Of a DNA stretch of 64,000 bases, positions 18,235 to 27,659 are shown in pieces. The notes beneath the pieces were generated by a model. The model had not been told where the DNA came from, did not search any database, and worked only from the letters and a program-made list of their open reading frames with translations. The stretch covers positions 1 through 64,000 of the forward strand of contig BJHK01000021.1 of assembly GCA_014192425.1 (NCBI GenBank), read 5' to 3'. The translations under genes were made by a program, and so were the position numbers. The stretch comes from Planctomycetia bacterium (GTDB lineage: Bacteria > Planctomycetota > Planctomycetia > Pirellulales > UBA1268). Position 1 is the first letter of the stretch. Each line of letters opens with the position of its first letter.

Positions 18235-18831
18235 ATGCCCCTGATTCCCTACGTCATCGAGAAGAACGGCCGCGAAGAGCGGGCGATGGACATCTACAGC
18301 CGCCTGCTCAAGGACCGGATCGTGTTCCTCGGCAGCCAGGTCAACGACGAGGTCGCCAACGTGATCGTCGCCCAGATGCTGTTCCTGCAGTCGGACGATC
18401 CGAAGTCGGACATCCACCTGTACATCAACTCCCCCGGCGGCAGCGTCACGGCCGGGCTGGCGATCTACGACACCATGCAGTTCGTGACCTGCGACGTGGC
18501 CACCTACTGCATTGGCCAGTGCGCCTCGATGGGAGCCGTGCTCCTCACCGCCGGCGCCAAGGGGAAGCGGCGCGCCCTGCCGAACGCCCGGATCATGATC
18601 CACCAGCCGCTCGCCGGCATGGAGGGGACGGCCGAGGAGATCATGATCCACGCCAAGGAATTCAAGAACGTCAAGCAGAAGCTCAACGCGATCCTCCTCC
18701 GGCACACGGGCCATCCGTTGGAGAAGATCGAGCAGGACACGGATCGAGACCGGTTCATGTCGGCGCAGGAGGCGCTCGACTATCGGCTGATCGACGAAGT
18801 GATCGAACGGATGCCGATCACGGGAGCGTGA
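18235..18831 (+). CDS. clpP: ATP-dependent Clp protease, proteolytic subunit (copy 2)
   Basis: 198 residues, canonical Clp[20 protein letters not shown] start, [20 protein letters not shown], catalytic Ser in [14 protein letters not shown], His in [11 protein letters not shown], Asp in DTDRDRFMS. Follows copy 1 after 62 bp on the same strand. The two copies differ most at the N-terminal loops and around the catalytic Ser, which suggests different roles in a hetero-oligomer rather than simple redundancy. Confidence 0.96.
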   Translation: MPLIPYVIEKNGREERAMDIYSRLLKDRIVFLGSQVNDEVANVIVAQMLFLQSDDPKSDIHLYINSPGGSVTAGLAIYDTMQFVTCDVATYCIGQCASMGAVLLTAGAKGKRRALPNARIMIHQPLAGMEGTAEEIMIHAKEFKNVKQKLNAILLRHTGHPLEKIEQDTDRDRFMSAQEALDYRLIDEVIERMPITGA

Positions 18832-18839
18832 GCGGCTTT

Positions 18840-18856
18840 CCCCGGCGGAGCCGGGG
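18840..18856 (+). terminator. GC hairpin after the second clpP
   Basis: CCCCGGC, loop GGA, GCCGGGG: a 7-bp perfect stem nine bases after the clpP stop. There is no T-run after it, so it is only a weak candidate terminator or an mRNA-stabilising hairpin. Confidence 0.3.
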
Positions 18857-18920
18857 CGACGAGGCATCGGAGCAGACAGGCGGGCCGCTCGCGGCCCGGT
18901 GAGGCGCAGGGAGGCGCATC

Positions 18921-19826
18921 ATGAGGACCAGCATCCGCCACGCGTCGGCGATTCGTCAGGGCCTGTGGCTCGGTGGATTTGCCCTGCTCCTCGCGGGCTG
19001 CCGGAGCGACCTCGGGCAGCAACTGCTGGAGCGTGAGCTGCGCTACCAGGAGGATCAGATCTACCAGCTCCAGGACGAGCTCCGGGAGAAGTGCGACCGG
19101 CTCGAGCGGACGGCCGGCGAGAACACCAGCCTGCGCCGGCAGCTCGGCCTCGGCGCCGGCGACCAGGTGGCGCCGCGATCGGCGCCGGTCCGCCAGCCCG
19201 CGGCCGGAGCGGTGCCGGTGCCGCCGGCGATCGAGTTGCCCGACGGTCCCCGGTCCCCCGCGCCCCCCGTGAAGCCCGCCCCGCCCGATCTGGAGGGAGT
19301 CCCGCCGCTGCCCACGAGCGGTGCCGGCCGACCGGCGGCCCTGCCCGCCGGCGGGCTCGTCTTTCCCCCCGGACCGGCGGTCATCGATCCGGCGGCGCGG
19401 CCGGTCGAGTCGACGGCCGATGCCGCCAGCGGTCGCCGCGCCTCGTTCGACGCCCCGGCGGCGGAAGGCCGGCCGGCCCGGCTCGTCGTCAATCCGCGGC
19501 AGACGGCCTGCCTCGACGGCAGCGGCGGCGCGGGACTGCGGCTGGTGTTCGAAGTGCGCGACGACGAGGAGCGGCTCGTGGCGGCGGCGGGGGACGTGAC
19601 CGTCACCGTGTTCGACGCCAGCGACGCTGCGCCCGTGGCGCGGTGGGAGATTCCGGCCGCGCATGCGGCCGGCCATTTCCGGCGCACGTCGCGGAACCGG
19701 GGCCTGCACTTCGAGTTTCCCTGGCAGGGCCGCTTCCCGGCGGGTGAGACCGTGCGGGTGGTCGTCGGCTTCGCTCCCGCGGGCGGCCAGCCGCTCGAGA
19801 CCGAGGCGACGATCAGGACCCGCTGA
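18921..19826 (+). CDS. Coiled-coil lipoprotein of unknown function
   Basis: 301 residues. Signal peptide with lipobox LLAGC (about residue 30), then a coiled coil (LLERELRYQEDQIYQLQDELREKCDRLE, about 38-70, given here in two parts by heptads), a Pro/Ala linker of about 100 residues, and a C-terminal beta-rich domain (RLVVNPRQTACLDGSGG, GLRLVFEVRDDEER to TVRVVVGFAPAGGQ). The layout suggests an envelope-anchored protein that projects a small beta domain on a flexible arm. GGGAGG precedes the ATG. It overlaps the convergent membrane-protein gene by 14 bp. No family recognised. Confidence 0.6.
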   Translation: MRTSIRHASAIRQGLWLGGFALLLAGCRSDLGQQLLERELRYQEDQIYQLQDELREKCDRLERTAGENTSLRRQLGLGAGDQVAPRSAPVRQPAAGAVPVPPAIELPDGPRSPAPPVKPAPPDLEGVPPLPTSGAGRPAALPAGGLVFPPGPAVIDPAARPVESTADAASGRRASFDAPAAEGRPARLVVNPRQTACLDGSGGAGLRLVFEVRDDEERLVAAAGDVTVTVFDASDAAPVARWEIPAAHAAGHFRRTSRNRGLHFEFPWQGRFPAGETVRVVVGFAPAGGQPLETEATIRTR

Positions 19827-21315
19827 TCGTGCTCGTGCAGTAGGTCCAGAAGACCTGCAGCCAGGGGAGCGTCCACGGGTTCCACGTCGGGTAGGACGCA
19901 CTGGCGACGCTCACGGCGAGCAGGGCAGCGGCCAGCAGTCGGCGCGGCCGCGTGGCGGCGAGGGCGTCGGCGGCGGGGAGCATGGCGTAGAGCCAGAGCG
20001 GCGCGAACCACAGCGCCCAGCGGAAGCCCGTGGCGGTGCCGCCGTAGTTGCGGTCCTCGAGCGGCCGCGCGATGTAGAACGCCAGGCAGATGCCGGTGGA
20101 GGCGAGGATTGCCGCCGCCAGCCAGCGGCCCTGTCCGGCGGTCTCGGGCCTGCGGGCGACCAGCAGCGTCAGGCCGGCGAGGCTCAACAGCCAGACCGGC
20201 GTCAGCGAAAAGATGCCGTGATGGCCGACCAGCACGTGAAAGGCGTAGGCGGCCTGCGACGGCTCCCCCTGGTCGATCGCGCTTTTGGGAACGGTCGGCT
20301 TCCAGTAGCTGTCGACGACGCGGTCGCCGCGGCGGAACTGGTAGTCGTACCACCCCCCTGCGACGTGCCGCTCGGTGTAGGCGGGGCGGATCGTGCCATG
20401 GGCGGCATAATTGGTGCCGCAGGCGGCCACCGCGACCAGCACGGCCGCCGGCAGCGCGGCGACGAGCGTCTGCCGCGGCGCCAGCGCGAGGAGCAGGAGA
20501 CCGCCGAGCCCGCAGAACGCCAGCGCCGGCAGTTCGCAGGCGGCCATGAAGGCCGCCGCCAGGCCGGTCACGAAGAACCAGCGCCGCCGCCGCTCCCCCT
20601 CGCAGACGATCCGCAGCAGGGCGTCGACCGCCACCATGGCGGCGAAGGCCGCTGGCCAGTGATTGGTGAACGCGACGGCATAAGCCGAGAGCAGGGTACC
20701 CAGGGCGGCGGCCGTGAACACGAGCAGCCGGCCGAAGTCGGTCGTGCCGTAGCGCTCGACGATCCGGGCAAGGATCGCCAGGTAGACGGCGAACGGCACG
20801 ACGTTCCAGCAGAACAGGAGGATTCGGCCCAGTTCGTGGGGGTGGCTGCCGAGCGTCTTGCCGGTCGCCCGGTGGAGCAGCCAGTAGCCGCCGGCCATGA
20901 TCGTCGGCAGCAGCGGCGGCTTGCTGGAATACAGGTGGCCCTCGTCCGGTCCGGCCGCGGGTTTGCCGCGGCCGTCGTGCTTGACCATGTCGATCGTGTC
21001 CCAGCCGGGCTGCGACACGACGTCGTCGATGGCGTAGGTGCCGTGCTCGACGAGCGCCCGCACGGTACACCAGCGGCTCCGATCGTTGCCGCTGAGGAAC
21101 GGCCGCTGCAGGCTGCGGAGCCGCGGCGCGCCGTCCGGCCCGGCTTGCTTCCGTGCCTCCTCGTTGAGGTGCCGCTCCAGCCGGATCATGTCGACGGAGT
21201 TCACGGCCCCGAGCCGGCCGGCGCTGGTGCCCACGGCGACCGCCGTGACGAGCAGGTACACCCCACGACGCAGTGCCGCACGCGGATCGGCAGCCGGCGT
21301 GGGCGTGGGCGTCAT
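19813..21315 (-). CDS. Polytopic membrane protein, glycosyltransferase-like topology
   Basis: 500 residues from MTPTPTPAADPRAALRRG. About ten hydrophobic segments, for example VYLLVTAVAVGTSAG, LGTLLSAYAVAFTNH, GLGGLLLLALAPRQTLVAALP, VWLLSLAGLTLLVARRP. A long first extracytoplasmic loop contains SVDMIRLE, DDVVSQPGWDTIDMVKHDG and GHLYSSKPPLLP. That layout (acidic loop after helix 1) resembles the GT-C fold of PMT/ArnT-type transferases, but I see no definite catalytic signature, so the role is inferred. It is divergent from the GT2 gene at 21436, which fits lipid-linked sugar chemistry. The frame is open upstream to 22194, but this overlaps the real GT2 gene. Confidence 0.6.
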   Translation of the reverse strand: MTPTPTPAADPRAALRRGVYLLVTAVAVGTSAGRLGAVNSVDMIRLERHLNEEARKQAGPDGAPRLRSLQRPFLSGNDRSRWCTVRALVEHGTYAIDDVVSQPGWDTIDMVKHDGRGKPAAGPDEGHLYSSKPPLLPTIMAGGYWLLHRATGKTLGSHPHELGRILLFCWNVVPFAVYLAILARIVERYGTTDFGRLLVFTAAALGTLLSAYAVAFTNHWPAAFAAMVAVDALLRIVCEGERRRRWFFVTGLAAAFMAACELPALAFCGLGGLLLLALAPRQTLVAALPAAVLVAVAACGTNYAAHGTIRPAYTERHVAGGWYDYQFRRGDRVVDSYWKPTVPKSAIDQGEPSQAAYAFHVLVGHHGIFSLTPVWLLSLAGLTLLVARRPETAGQGRWLAAAILASTGICLAFYIARPLEDRNYGGTATGFRWALWFAPLWLYAMLPAADALAATRPRRLLAAALLAVSVASASYPTWNPWTLPWLQVFWTYCTSTISGS

Positions 21316-21435
21316 GACGGGGGTGCCGGGCGGGTGTGGACGCGGCCGCGGGAAGCGTGTCCGGTCCGGGTCAGAGTCCGGGTTATAGTTGGGCCGGCTG
21401 GTTTCGGCCACCAACCTTCCGACCGCGGCGCCGTC

Positions 21436-22386
21436 ATGTCCCCCTCGATCTCGTTCGTCATCCCCTTCGTCGACGAGGAGCCGACGCTCGCCGAACTCTG
21501 CGCGGGGATCGCCGCTGCGACTGGGCCGACGGGCCGGTCGTTCGAGATCATCCTCGTCGACGACGGCTCCCGCGATGCCGGCGCCGCCCGGGCCGCCGAA
21601 CTGGCCGCCAGCCATCCGGGCGAGGTGCGGCTCATCGAGCTGCGCGGCAACTTCGGCAAGAGCGCCGCCCTGGCCGCCGGCTTCGAGCGGGCGCGCGGGG
21701 AGATCGTGTTCACGCTCGACGCCGACCTGCAGGACGATCCGCGCGAGATCCCCCGGTTTCTCGCCGCGATCGACGACGGCCTCGACGTCGTCAGCGGCTA
21801 CAAGAAGACCCGGCACGACCCGTGGCACAAGGTCCTCCCCTCGCGAATCTTCAACTGGCTCGTCCGCCGGCTCACCGGCGTGCGGCTCCACGACATCAAC
21901 TGCGGCTTCAAGTGCTACCGGGCCGAGGTGCTCCGCGACGTGCGGCTGTACGGCGAACTGCACCGCTTCATTCCGGCCCTGGCCGCCATGAACCGGTTTC
22001 GCGTCGGCGAGATCGTGGTCGAGCACCATCCGCGTCGGCACGGGGTCTCGAAGTTCGGTGCCGGCCGGTTTTTCCGCGGCCTGATGGACCTGCTGACGGT
22101 GGCGTTCCTCTCCAAGTATCTCCGCAAGCCGCTCCACTTCTTCGGCTGGATCGGCACGCTCTTGTTCCTTGCCGGGCTGGCGATCTGCGGCCACCTGACG
22201 GTCGTCTGGTTATCCGGGCAGAGCATCGGCCAGCGGCCGCTGCTCACGCTCGGCGTGCTGTTGATCGTGATCGGCGTGCAGGTCCTCGCCACGGGGCTGA
22301 TCGCGGAGCTGGTAGTGCACGTGGCGGGGGACCGGCGGCCGTACCGGGTGCGGCGCACGGTGGGCTTCGACGGCGACCGCGGCTGA
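21436..22386 (+). CDS. GT2 family glycosyltransferase, polyprenyl-phosphate sugar type
   Basis: 316 residues. Cytoplasmic catalytic domain (about 1-230): ISFVIPFVDEEPTL, EIILVDDGSRD, RGNFGKSAALAAGFERA, the DxD-type metal site TLDADLQDDPREIP, and HRFIPALAAMNRFRVGEI. Two C-terminal helices follow (FFGWIGTLLFLAGLAICGHL and PLLTLGVLLIVIGVQVLATG). This is the DPMS/GtrB/ArnC pattern, which transfers a sugar from a nucleotide donor to undecaprenyl phosphate. TATAGT at 21384-21389 may be its -10 box. The divergent polytopic protein could use the product. Confidence 0.88.
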   Translation: MSPSISFVIPFVDEEPTLAELCAGIAAATGPTGRSFEIILVDDGSRDAGAARAAELAASHPGEVRLIELRGNFGKSAALAAGFERARGEIVFTLDADLQDDPREIPRFLAAIDDGLDVVSGYKKTRHDPWHKVLPSRIFNWLVRRLTGVRLHDINCGFKCYRAEVLRDVRLYGELHRFIPALAAMNRFRVGEIVVEHHPRRHGVSKFGAGRFFRGLMDLLTVAFLSKYLRKPLHFFGWIGTLLFLAGLAICGHLTVVWLSGQSIGQRPLLTLGVLLIVIGVQVLATGLIAELVVHVAGDRRPYRVRRTVGFDGDRG

Positions 22387-22410
22387 GCGGCGGGTGCGGG
22401 CGACCAGACG

Positions 22411-22620
22411 GGGCTGCCCGTACCCCGTTCGTCGGACGTTCGCGGATGTCGGCCGTGTCCACGGGAACGGGGCTGCCCGCACCCCGTTCGCCGGACGTTC
22501 GCGGATGTCGGCTGTGTCTACGGGAACGGGGTTGCCCGCACCCCGTTCGCCGGACGTTCGCGGATGTCGGCCGTGTCTACGGGAACGGGGCTGCCCGCAC
22601 CCCGTTCGCCGGACGTTCGC
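22411..22620. repeat. 59-bp tandem repeat, three full units plus a partial one
   Basis: Units begin GGGCTGCCCG at 22411, 22470, 22529 (GGGTTGCCCG) and 22588; the fourth breaks off after 33 bases at 22620. Copies differ at only a few bases. Each unit repeats the left arm of the palindromic element that starts at 22587, plus GCGGATGTCGGCCGTGTC and ACGGGAACG. There are no unique spacers, so it is not a CRISPR array. It lies just after the GT2 stop. Confidence 0.9.
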
Positions 22621-22719
22621 TCCGGCCATCCTGGCCTTCGCTCACTCGGACCTGCCTGCGCTCCGGCATCCTGCCTGCGCTTGGCAGCTCACGCCGGCTC
22701 ACGGGGCACGGGCAACCCC
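22587..22719. repeat. Palindromic dispersed repeat, copy 1
   Basis: Left arm GGGGCTGCCCGCACCCCGTT... (22587-22616) is an imperfect inverted match of the right arm ending GGGCACGGGCAACCCC (22691-22719). The core contains GCTCACTCGGACCTG and CTGCGCTTGGCAGCTCACG. A second copy is at 51204-51361. The structure fits a REP/BIME- or MITE-like non-coding element; no transposase for it is in the window. Confidence 0.75.
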
Positions 22720-22729
22720 TTTCGCGCCC

Positions 22730-22780
22730 AAAAAACCGGCGAGCGTAAGCCGGCGCCGACGCCGTGTCGGCGGCGCCGGC
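22730..22780 (-). terminator. Intrinsic terminator of gap
   Basis: On the minus strand, downstream of the gap stop, there is first a strong 10-bp stem (GCCGGCGCCG 22749-22758 with CGGCGCCGGC 22771-22780). Then comes a small hairpin CCGGC-TTACGCTC-GCCGG (22753-22736) followed directly by six T (22735-22730). The second unit has the classic stem plus T-run form. Confidence 0.6.
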
Positions 22781-22811
22781 GCGACTGCTAGCGCGACTGC
22801 CAGCGCGACTG

Positions 22812-22816
<5 letters not shown>
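22781..22816. repeat. Three 12-bp tandem units at the 3' end of gap
   Basis: GCGACTGCTAGC, GCGACTGCCAGC and GCGACTGTCAGA lie end to end. The last unit contains the gap stop codon (22812-22814), so the array starts right at the end of the gene. Confidence 0.8.
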
Positions 22817-23828
<1,012 letters not shown>

Positions 23829-23977
23829 GAGAAAACTCCTGGAGGTGGAAAGCGGGCGCGACCCCGACGGGGCGGAGGAATATACACCGTCCCGCGGCGG
23901 CCGCTCAATCGGGTGCCCGGACCGGGCTGGGCTGCGCGAGTGACGGGCCGAATCTGCTACGCTGCGGGAATCCCGCC

Positions 23978-24667
23978 ATGCCCCCGCCCGTCATCGAACT
24001 CCACGACGTCCGCAAGTCGTTCGCCCTCCCGGGGGGCGAGACCGTCACCGTGCTCGACGTGCCCCGGTTCGCGGTCGCCGCCGGCGAGCAATGCGCCCTC
24101 GAGGGGCCGAGCGGCTCCGGCAAGTCGACGCTGCTCCATGTCATCGCCGGCATCCTCCGGCCCGACGCCGGGAGCGTGCTCGTCGAGGGCCGCGACATCT
24201 GCCGGCTGCCCGAGGCGAGCCGCGACCGGATCCGGGCCGACAAGATCGGCCTCGTGTTCCAGCAGTTCAACCTCCTCCCCGGGTTCACCGCCCTGGAGAA
24301 CGTGCTCGTGGCGATGTCGTTCGGCTCGGCCCGCGCCGACCGCGGCCGGGCCGCCGACCTGCTCGCCGCCGTGGGCCTCGGCCACCGGCTCCACCACAAG
24401 CCAGGGGCGCTCTCGATCGGCCAGCAGCAGCGGGTGGCCGTGGCCCGGGCGCTCGCCAACCGACCGCGGGTGATCCTCGCCGACGAGCCCACCGCCAGCG
24501 TCGACACGGCCCACCAGGCGCAGGTCATTGACCTCCTCCAGACGACCTGCACCGAGCAGGGCGTGGCGCTGCTCGTCGTCACCCACTCCCCCGAGGTGGC
24601 AGCCCGCTTCCCGCGCCGGCTCCGGCTCGAAGACTTCAACCGGGCCGCGGAGGCCCACCCGGCATGA
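23978..24667 (+). CDS. ABC transporter ATP-binding protein, LolD/MacB type
   Basis: 229 residues. Walker A GPSGSGKST, Q-loop FQQFNLLPGFTALENV, signature LSIGQQQRVAVARAL, Walker B VILADEPTASVD and switch His in VVTHSPEVA. It powers the FtsX-type permease encoded next, with which it shares an ATGA overlap (24664-24667). ABCs of this class are mechanotransmitters or lipoprotein/efflux machines rather than importers. The following genes (secreted CPFC protein, two DUF3299-like proteins) run the same way after a short gap, so a joint role in the envelope is possible. Confidence 0.93.
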   Translation: MPPPVIELHDVRKSFALPGGETVTVLDVPRFAVAAGEQCALEGPSGSGKSTLLHVIAGILRPDAGSVLVEGRDICRLPEASRDRIRADKIGLVFQQFNLLPGFTALENVLVAMSFGSARADRGRAADLLAAVGLGHRLHHKPGALSIGQQQRVAVARALANRPRVILADEPTASVDTAHQAQVIDLLQTTCTEQGVALLVVTHSPEVAARFPRRLRLEDFNRAAEAHPA

Positions 24668-25992
24668 GTATTTTCGGCATCGCCTGGCGCAGCATCCGGC
24701 AGCGGCCCCTGACCAGCGGTCTGACGGCGCTGTCACTGGCCCTCGGCGTGGCCCTCGTCGTCGCCACGCTCGTCAGCGCGGGGATCGTCAAGCGGACCTT
24801 CGCCTCGGGCGCGGGCCTGGGCTACAACATGATCGTCGGCGCCAAGGGAAGCCCGCTGCAGCTGGTGCTCAACAGCGTCTACTACGTCAGCAAGCCGATC
24901 GAGAACATTCCCTGGAGCTTCTACCAGGAGTTTCTCCCTGCGGCCGAGCGGCCCGACGGCGTCGCCGGCCGCTTCGCCGGCAGCGTCGCCACGGCCGTGC
25001 CGATCTGCATGGGGGACTATTTTCAGGGCTACCGCGTCGTCGGGACGAACGCCGCCTTCTTCAGCCGGCTCACGCCCGGGTACGGCCGCACCTTCCGCTT
25101 TTCGGCCGGCGCGAATTTTCGCGACGACGATTTCTTCGCCGGCGTCATCGGGGCCAGCGTGGCGGAGAGCCTCGGCCTCCGGGTGGGCGACACGTTCGCC
25201 CCGGCCCACGGTGCCGACGACGGCAAGAAGCACGACCCGTTCCGCGTGGTGGGGATCGTCGATCGCACCGGCACGCCGGTCGATCGCGGCGTGTTCGTGA
25301 ACATGGAGGGTTTTTTTCTCCAGGAGGGGCATGCCAAGCCGGCGACGGATGAAGGACCCGCTGCCGCGTCTCCCGCCGCGGCGCCGGCGACCGGCGGCAA
25401 CGGTGATGCGCCCGCTCCCCTCCCGTTCGCCCAGCGCGAGGTGACCGCGCTCCTCGTCGCCAGCGCGGCGCCCCCCGGACTCCCCGCCGAAGTCATGGCG
25501 ATGGGCCTGACGCAGACGATCAACGAGGGACGCGACGGCCAGGCCGCGGCGCCGGTGCTCGTGATCAGCGAACTCTTCGAACTCTTCGTGCGCCCCCTGG
25601 AGCTCGTGCTCCTCCTCGTGACGGCGCTCGTCGTCCTCGTCTCGGCGATCGGCATCCTCGTGAGCATGGTCGGCTCGGCGCTGGAGCGCAGCCGCGACGT
25701 GGCCGTGATGCGGGCGCTGGGCGCGCGGCGGACGCACGTCCTCGCGGCGGTGCTCGTCGAGGCCCTGCTGCTGGCCGTCGGGGGCGGGCTCGCCGGCTGG
25801 CTGCTCGGCCACCTGATCGTGGGCGGGATCGGCCCCTGGATCACGAAGTATTCCGGCGTGGCGGTGAGCCTGTTTTCCGCCGCCCCGCTCCAGGAACTGC
25901 TCCTCGTGCCGTTCATGATCGGCGTGGCGGTCGTCGCCGGCCTGCTCCCGGCGCTCGCCGCCTACCGCACCGACGTCGCCAAGTGGCTCTGA
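24664..25992 (+). CDS. FtsX-like ABC permease (MacB/LolE type)
   Basis: 442 residues. One N-terminal helix (LTALSLALGVALVVATLVSAG), a periplasmic domain of about 250 residues (SVYYVSKPIENIPW, VAGRFAGSVATAVPICMGDYF, ESLGLRVGDTFAP), then three C-terminal helices (LELVLLLVTALVVLVSAIGIL, VLAAVLVEALLLAVGGGLAGW, FMIGVAVVAGLLPALAAYR). The RSRDVAVMRALGARR segment before the third helix is the FtsX coupling region. Overlaps the ATPase gene (ATGA). A low-complexity Ala/Pro segment (about 225-245) interrupts the periplasmic domain. Confidence 0.9.
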   Translation: MSIFGIAWRSIRQRPLTSGLTALSLALGVALVVATLVSAGIVKRTFASGAGLGYNMIVGAKGSPLQLVLNSVYYVSKPIENIPWSFYQEFLPAAERPDGVAGRFAGSVATAVPICMGDYFQGYRVVGTNAAFFSRLTPGYGRTFRFSAGANFRDDDFFAGVIGASVAESLGLRVGDTFAPAHGADDGKKHDPFRVVGIVDRTGTPVDRGVFVNMEGFFLQEGHAKPATDEGPAAASPAAAPATGGNGDAPAPLPFAQREVTALLVASAAPPGLPAEVMAMGLTQTINEGRDGQAAAPVLVISELFELFVRPLELVLLLVTALVVLVSAIGILVSMVGSALERSRDVAVMRALGARRTHVLAAVLVEALLLAVGGGLAGWLLGHLIVGGIGPWITKYSGVAVSLFSAAPLQELLLVPFMIGVAVVAGLLPALAAYRTDVAKWL

Positions 25993-26010
25993 CGCCGCGG
26001 CCGACTGGCG

Positions 26011-26040
26011 TTGCCCCGGCCCGTTTCAGGCCGCTAGAAT
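26011..26040 (+). promoter_or_regulatory. Promoter with leaderless geometry for the CPFC protein gene
   Basis: TTGCCC (26011-26016), an 18-bp spacer and TAGAAT (26035-26040). The ATG starts at 26048, only seven bases after the -10 box, so a transcript from here would begin at or within a few bases of the start codon. No Shine-Dalgarno is present in the gap. This is inferred from spacing alone. Confidence 0.45.
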
Positions 26041-26047
26041 TTTGTCC

Positions 26048-27601
26048 ATGAGCACGCTGCGGCACCCACTCCTGCTTCACCTCGTCATCGTGGTCGTGGC
26101 CGGCGCCGCGGCCCTCCCGGCCCGCGCCTGCCCCTTCTGCTCGGCGGTCTCGCTGACCTTCGCCCAGGAGATCGAGCAGAGCCAGGCGGCCGTCATCGCC
26201 CGGCTCGTCGAGCCGCCGCCGGCTGGCGCCCTCAAGCCGCGGGCCGACGGCCCGCTCCCCAAGGGGAAGTTCCGGGTCGAGCAGGTGCTCAAGGGGGGCA
26301 GCCTCGTCGCCGACGCGGGGCACGCCGGGCCGGACGGGAAGCCGATCGAGGCGATCATGCTCGACGACAAGCCGGTCGGCAGCCTGTTCCTCCTGCTCGG
26401 GATCGAGCCGCCGAACCTGGTCTGGTCGAGCCCGATCAGGGTCAGCGACCGGGCCGTCGCCTACCTCGAGAAGCTCGAGTCGCTGCCGGCCAAGGGGCCG
26501 GACCGGCTCGCCTTCTTCCAGCAGCACCTCGAGGACGCCGACGATCCACTGGCCCGTGATGCCTACGACGAGTTCGCCATCGCCCCCTACGAGGACGTGC
26601 GCGGCCTGAAGGACCGGATGGATCCGGCCCGGCTGCTGGGCTGGATCGAGAATCCGAAGGTCCAGGCCAACCGGCGCCGGCTCTACGCCACGATGCTCGG
26701 CGTCTGTGGCGGCGCGGCCGAGGCGGAACGGATCAGGCTGATCCTCGCGGGGCTGGACCGGGACGGAAAAAACTTGTCTCCCGAGCAGGCCGAGGTGCGC
26801 AGCGGCCTCGACGCCCTCATCGCCTGTTATGTCACGCTCGCCGGCCCCAAGGCGCTCGACCTCGTCGACCGGCTGTTTCTCAAGCGCCAGGAACGCGAGA
26901 TCCCCTTTGCCGAGACCTACGCCGCAGTGATGGCGTTGCGGTTCCTGGGGGAGGAATCGACCGTGGTGCCGCGCGAGCGTCTGCGGAAGTCGCTTCGGCT
27001 CCTCCTCGAGGAGCCGAAACTCGCCGACCTCGTCGTGGCCGACCTCGCCCGCTGGCAGGACTGGGAGGTGATCCCGCAGCTCGTTGCCATCTTCAGGAAC
27101 GCGCAGGCCGACAACATCTTCGTGCGTGAACCCATCGTGAACTTCCTCCGCGCCTGTCCGCTCCCCGAAGCGGCCGCCGCGATCAAGGAACTGGAGAAGA
27201 TCGACCCCGAGGCGGTCCGCCGGGCGGCGACGCTGGCCGGTCTGACCGGGGCGCTCGCCCCCGCCCAGGCCACCACCGACGCGGGCGGGCCCGGCGCCAC
27301 TCCGGCGGTCGCGACGGAGGGCGCGGAACCGGAGGACGACAACTCCGGAGCGTCACTGCCAGCGGCGCCCGCATCCCCGGCGCGGCTCGAGGAGGATGCC
27401 GCCCTGGCGCGGCAGGTGCCGGACGTGAAGGCCGACGAGGAGCCGACCGACGACGAGCCGGCCCCGGCAACGCTGGCCCCCAGTCCGTCCCGGTCTGGGA
27501 AGCGGCTTCTCTGGCTCGTCTGGGCGCTGGCCGTGGCCGTCGTCGCGGTCGCGTCGCGGGCCGCCCTGCGAAGTCGGGGAGCGGCCGCGGCCACGCGGTA
27601 G
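26048..27601 (+). CDS. Secreted helical-repeat protein with CPFC motif (copy 1)
   Basis: 517 residues. Signal peptide LLLHLVIVVVAGAAALPARA, then the mature chain starts with CPFCSAVSLTFAQEI. A short beta region (VIARLVEPPP...GKFRVEQVLKGGSL) precedes a long all-helical part (about 140-390) that reads like degenerate HEAT-type repeats, including DAYDEFAIAPYEDV and FLRACPLPEAAAAIKELE. An acidic Ala/Pro linker and one C-terminal helix (LLWLVWALAVAVVAVASRAAL) end it, so it is probably membrane-tethered. A related protein is encoded at 31969. ATG at 26048; a TTG six bases earlier is possible. Function unknown. Confidence 0.65.
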   Translation: MSTLRHPLLLHLVIVVVAGAAALPARACPFCSAVSLTFAQEIEQSQAAVIARLVEPPPAGALKPRADGPLPKGKFRVEQVLKGGSLVADAGHAGPDGKPIEAIMLDDKPVGSLFLLLGIEPPNLVWSSPIRVSDRAVAYLEKLESLPAKGPDRLAFFQQHLEDADDPLARDAYDEFAIAPYEDVRGLKDRMDPARLLGWIENPKVQANRRRLYATMLGVCGGAAEAERIRLILAGLDRDGKNLSPEQAEVRSGLDALIACYVTLAGPKALDLVDRLFLKRQEREIPFAETYAAVMALRFLGEESTVVPRERLRKSLRLLLEEPKLADLVVADLARWQDWEVIPQLVAIFRNAQADNIFVREPIVNFLRACPLPEAAAAIKELEKIDPEAVRRAATLAGLTGALAPAQATTDAGGPGATPAVATEGAEPEDDNSGASLPAAPASPARLEEDAALARQVPDVKADEEPTDDEPAPATLAPSPSRSGKRLLWLVWALAVAVVAVASRAALRSRGAAAATR

Positions 27602-27659
27602 AATGTCGGCGGGGATTCGTCCTCGCAGCGGCAGCCAGTGCGCCGAAAGAGAATGTGCC

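Noticed and set aside
21316..22194. Upstream extension of the polytopic membrane protein gene
   Set aside because: The frame stays open to 22194, but the stretch is antisense to the GT2 glycosyltransferase, which has full family motifs. The start at 21315 fits the first membrane helix.
22411..22620. CRISPR array
   Set aside because: The 59-bp units are contiguous, with no unique spacers, and there are no cas genes in the window.
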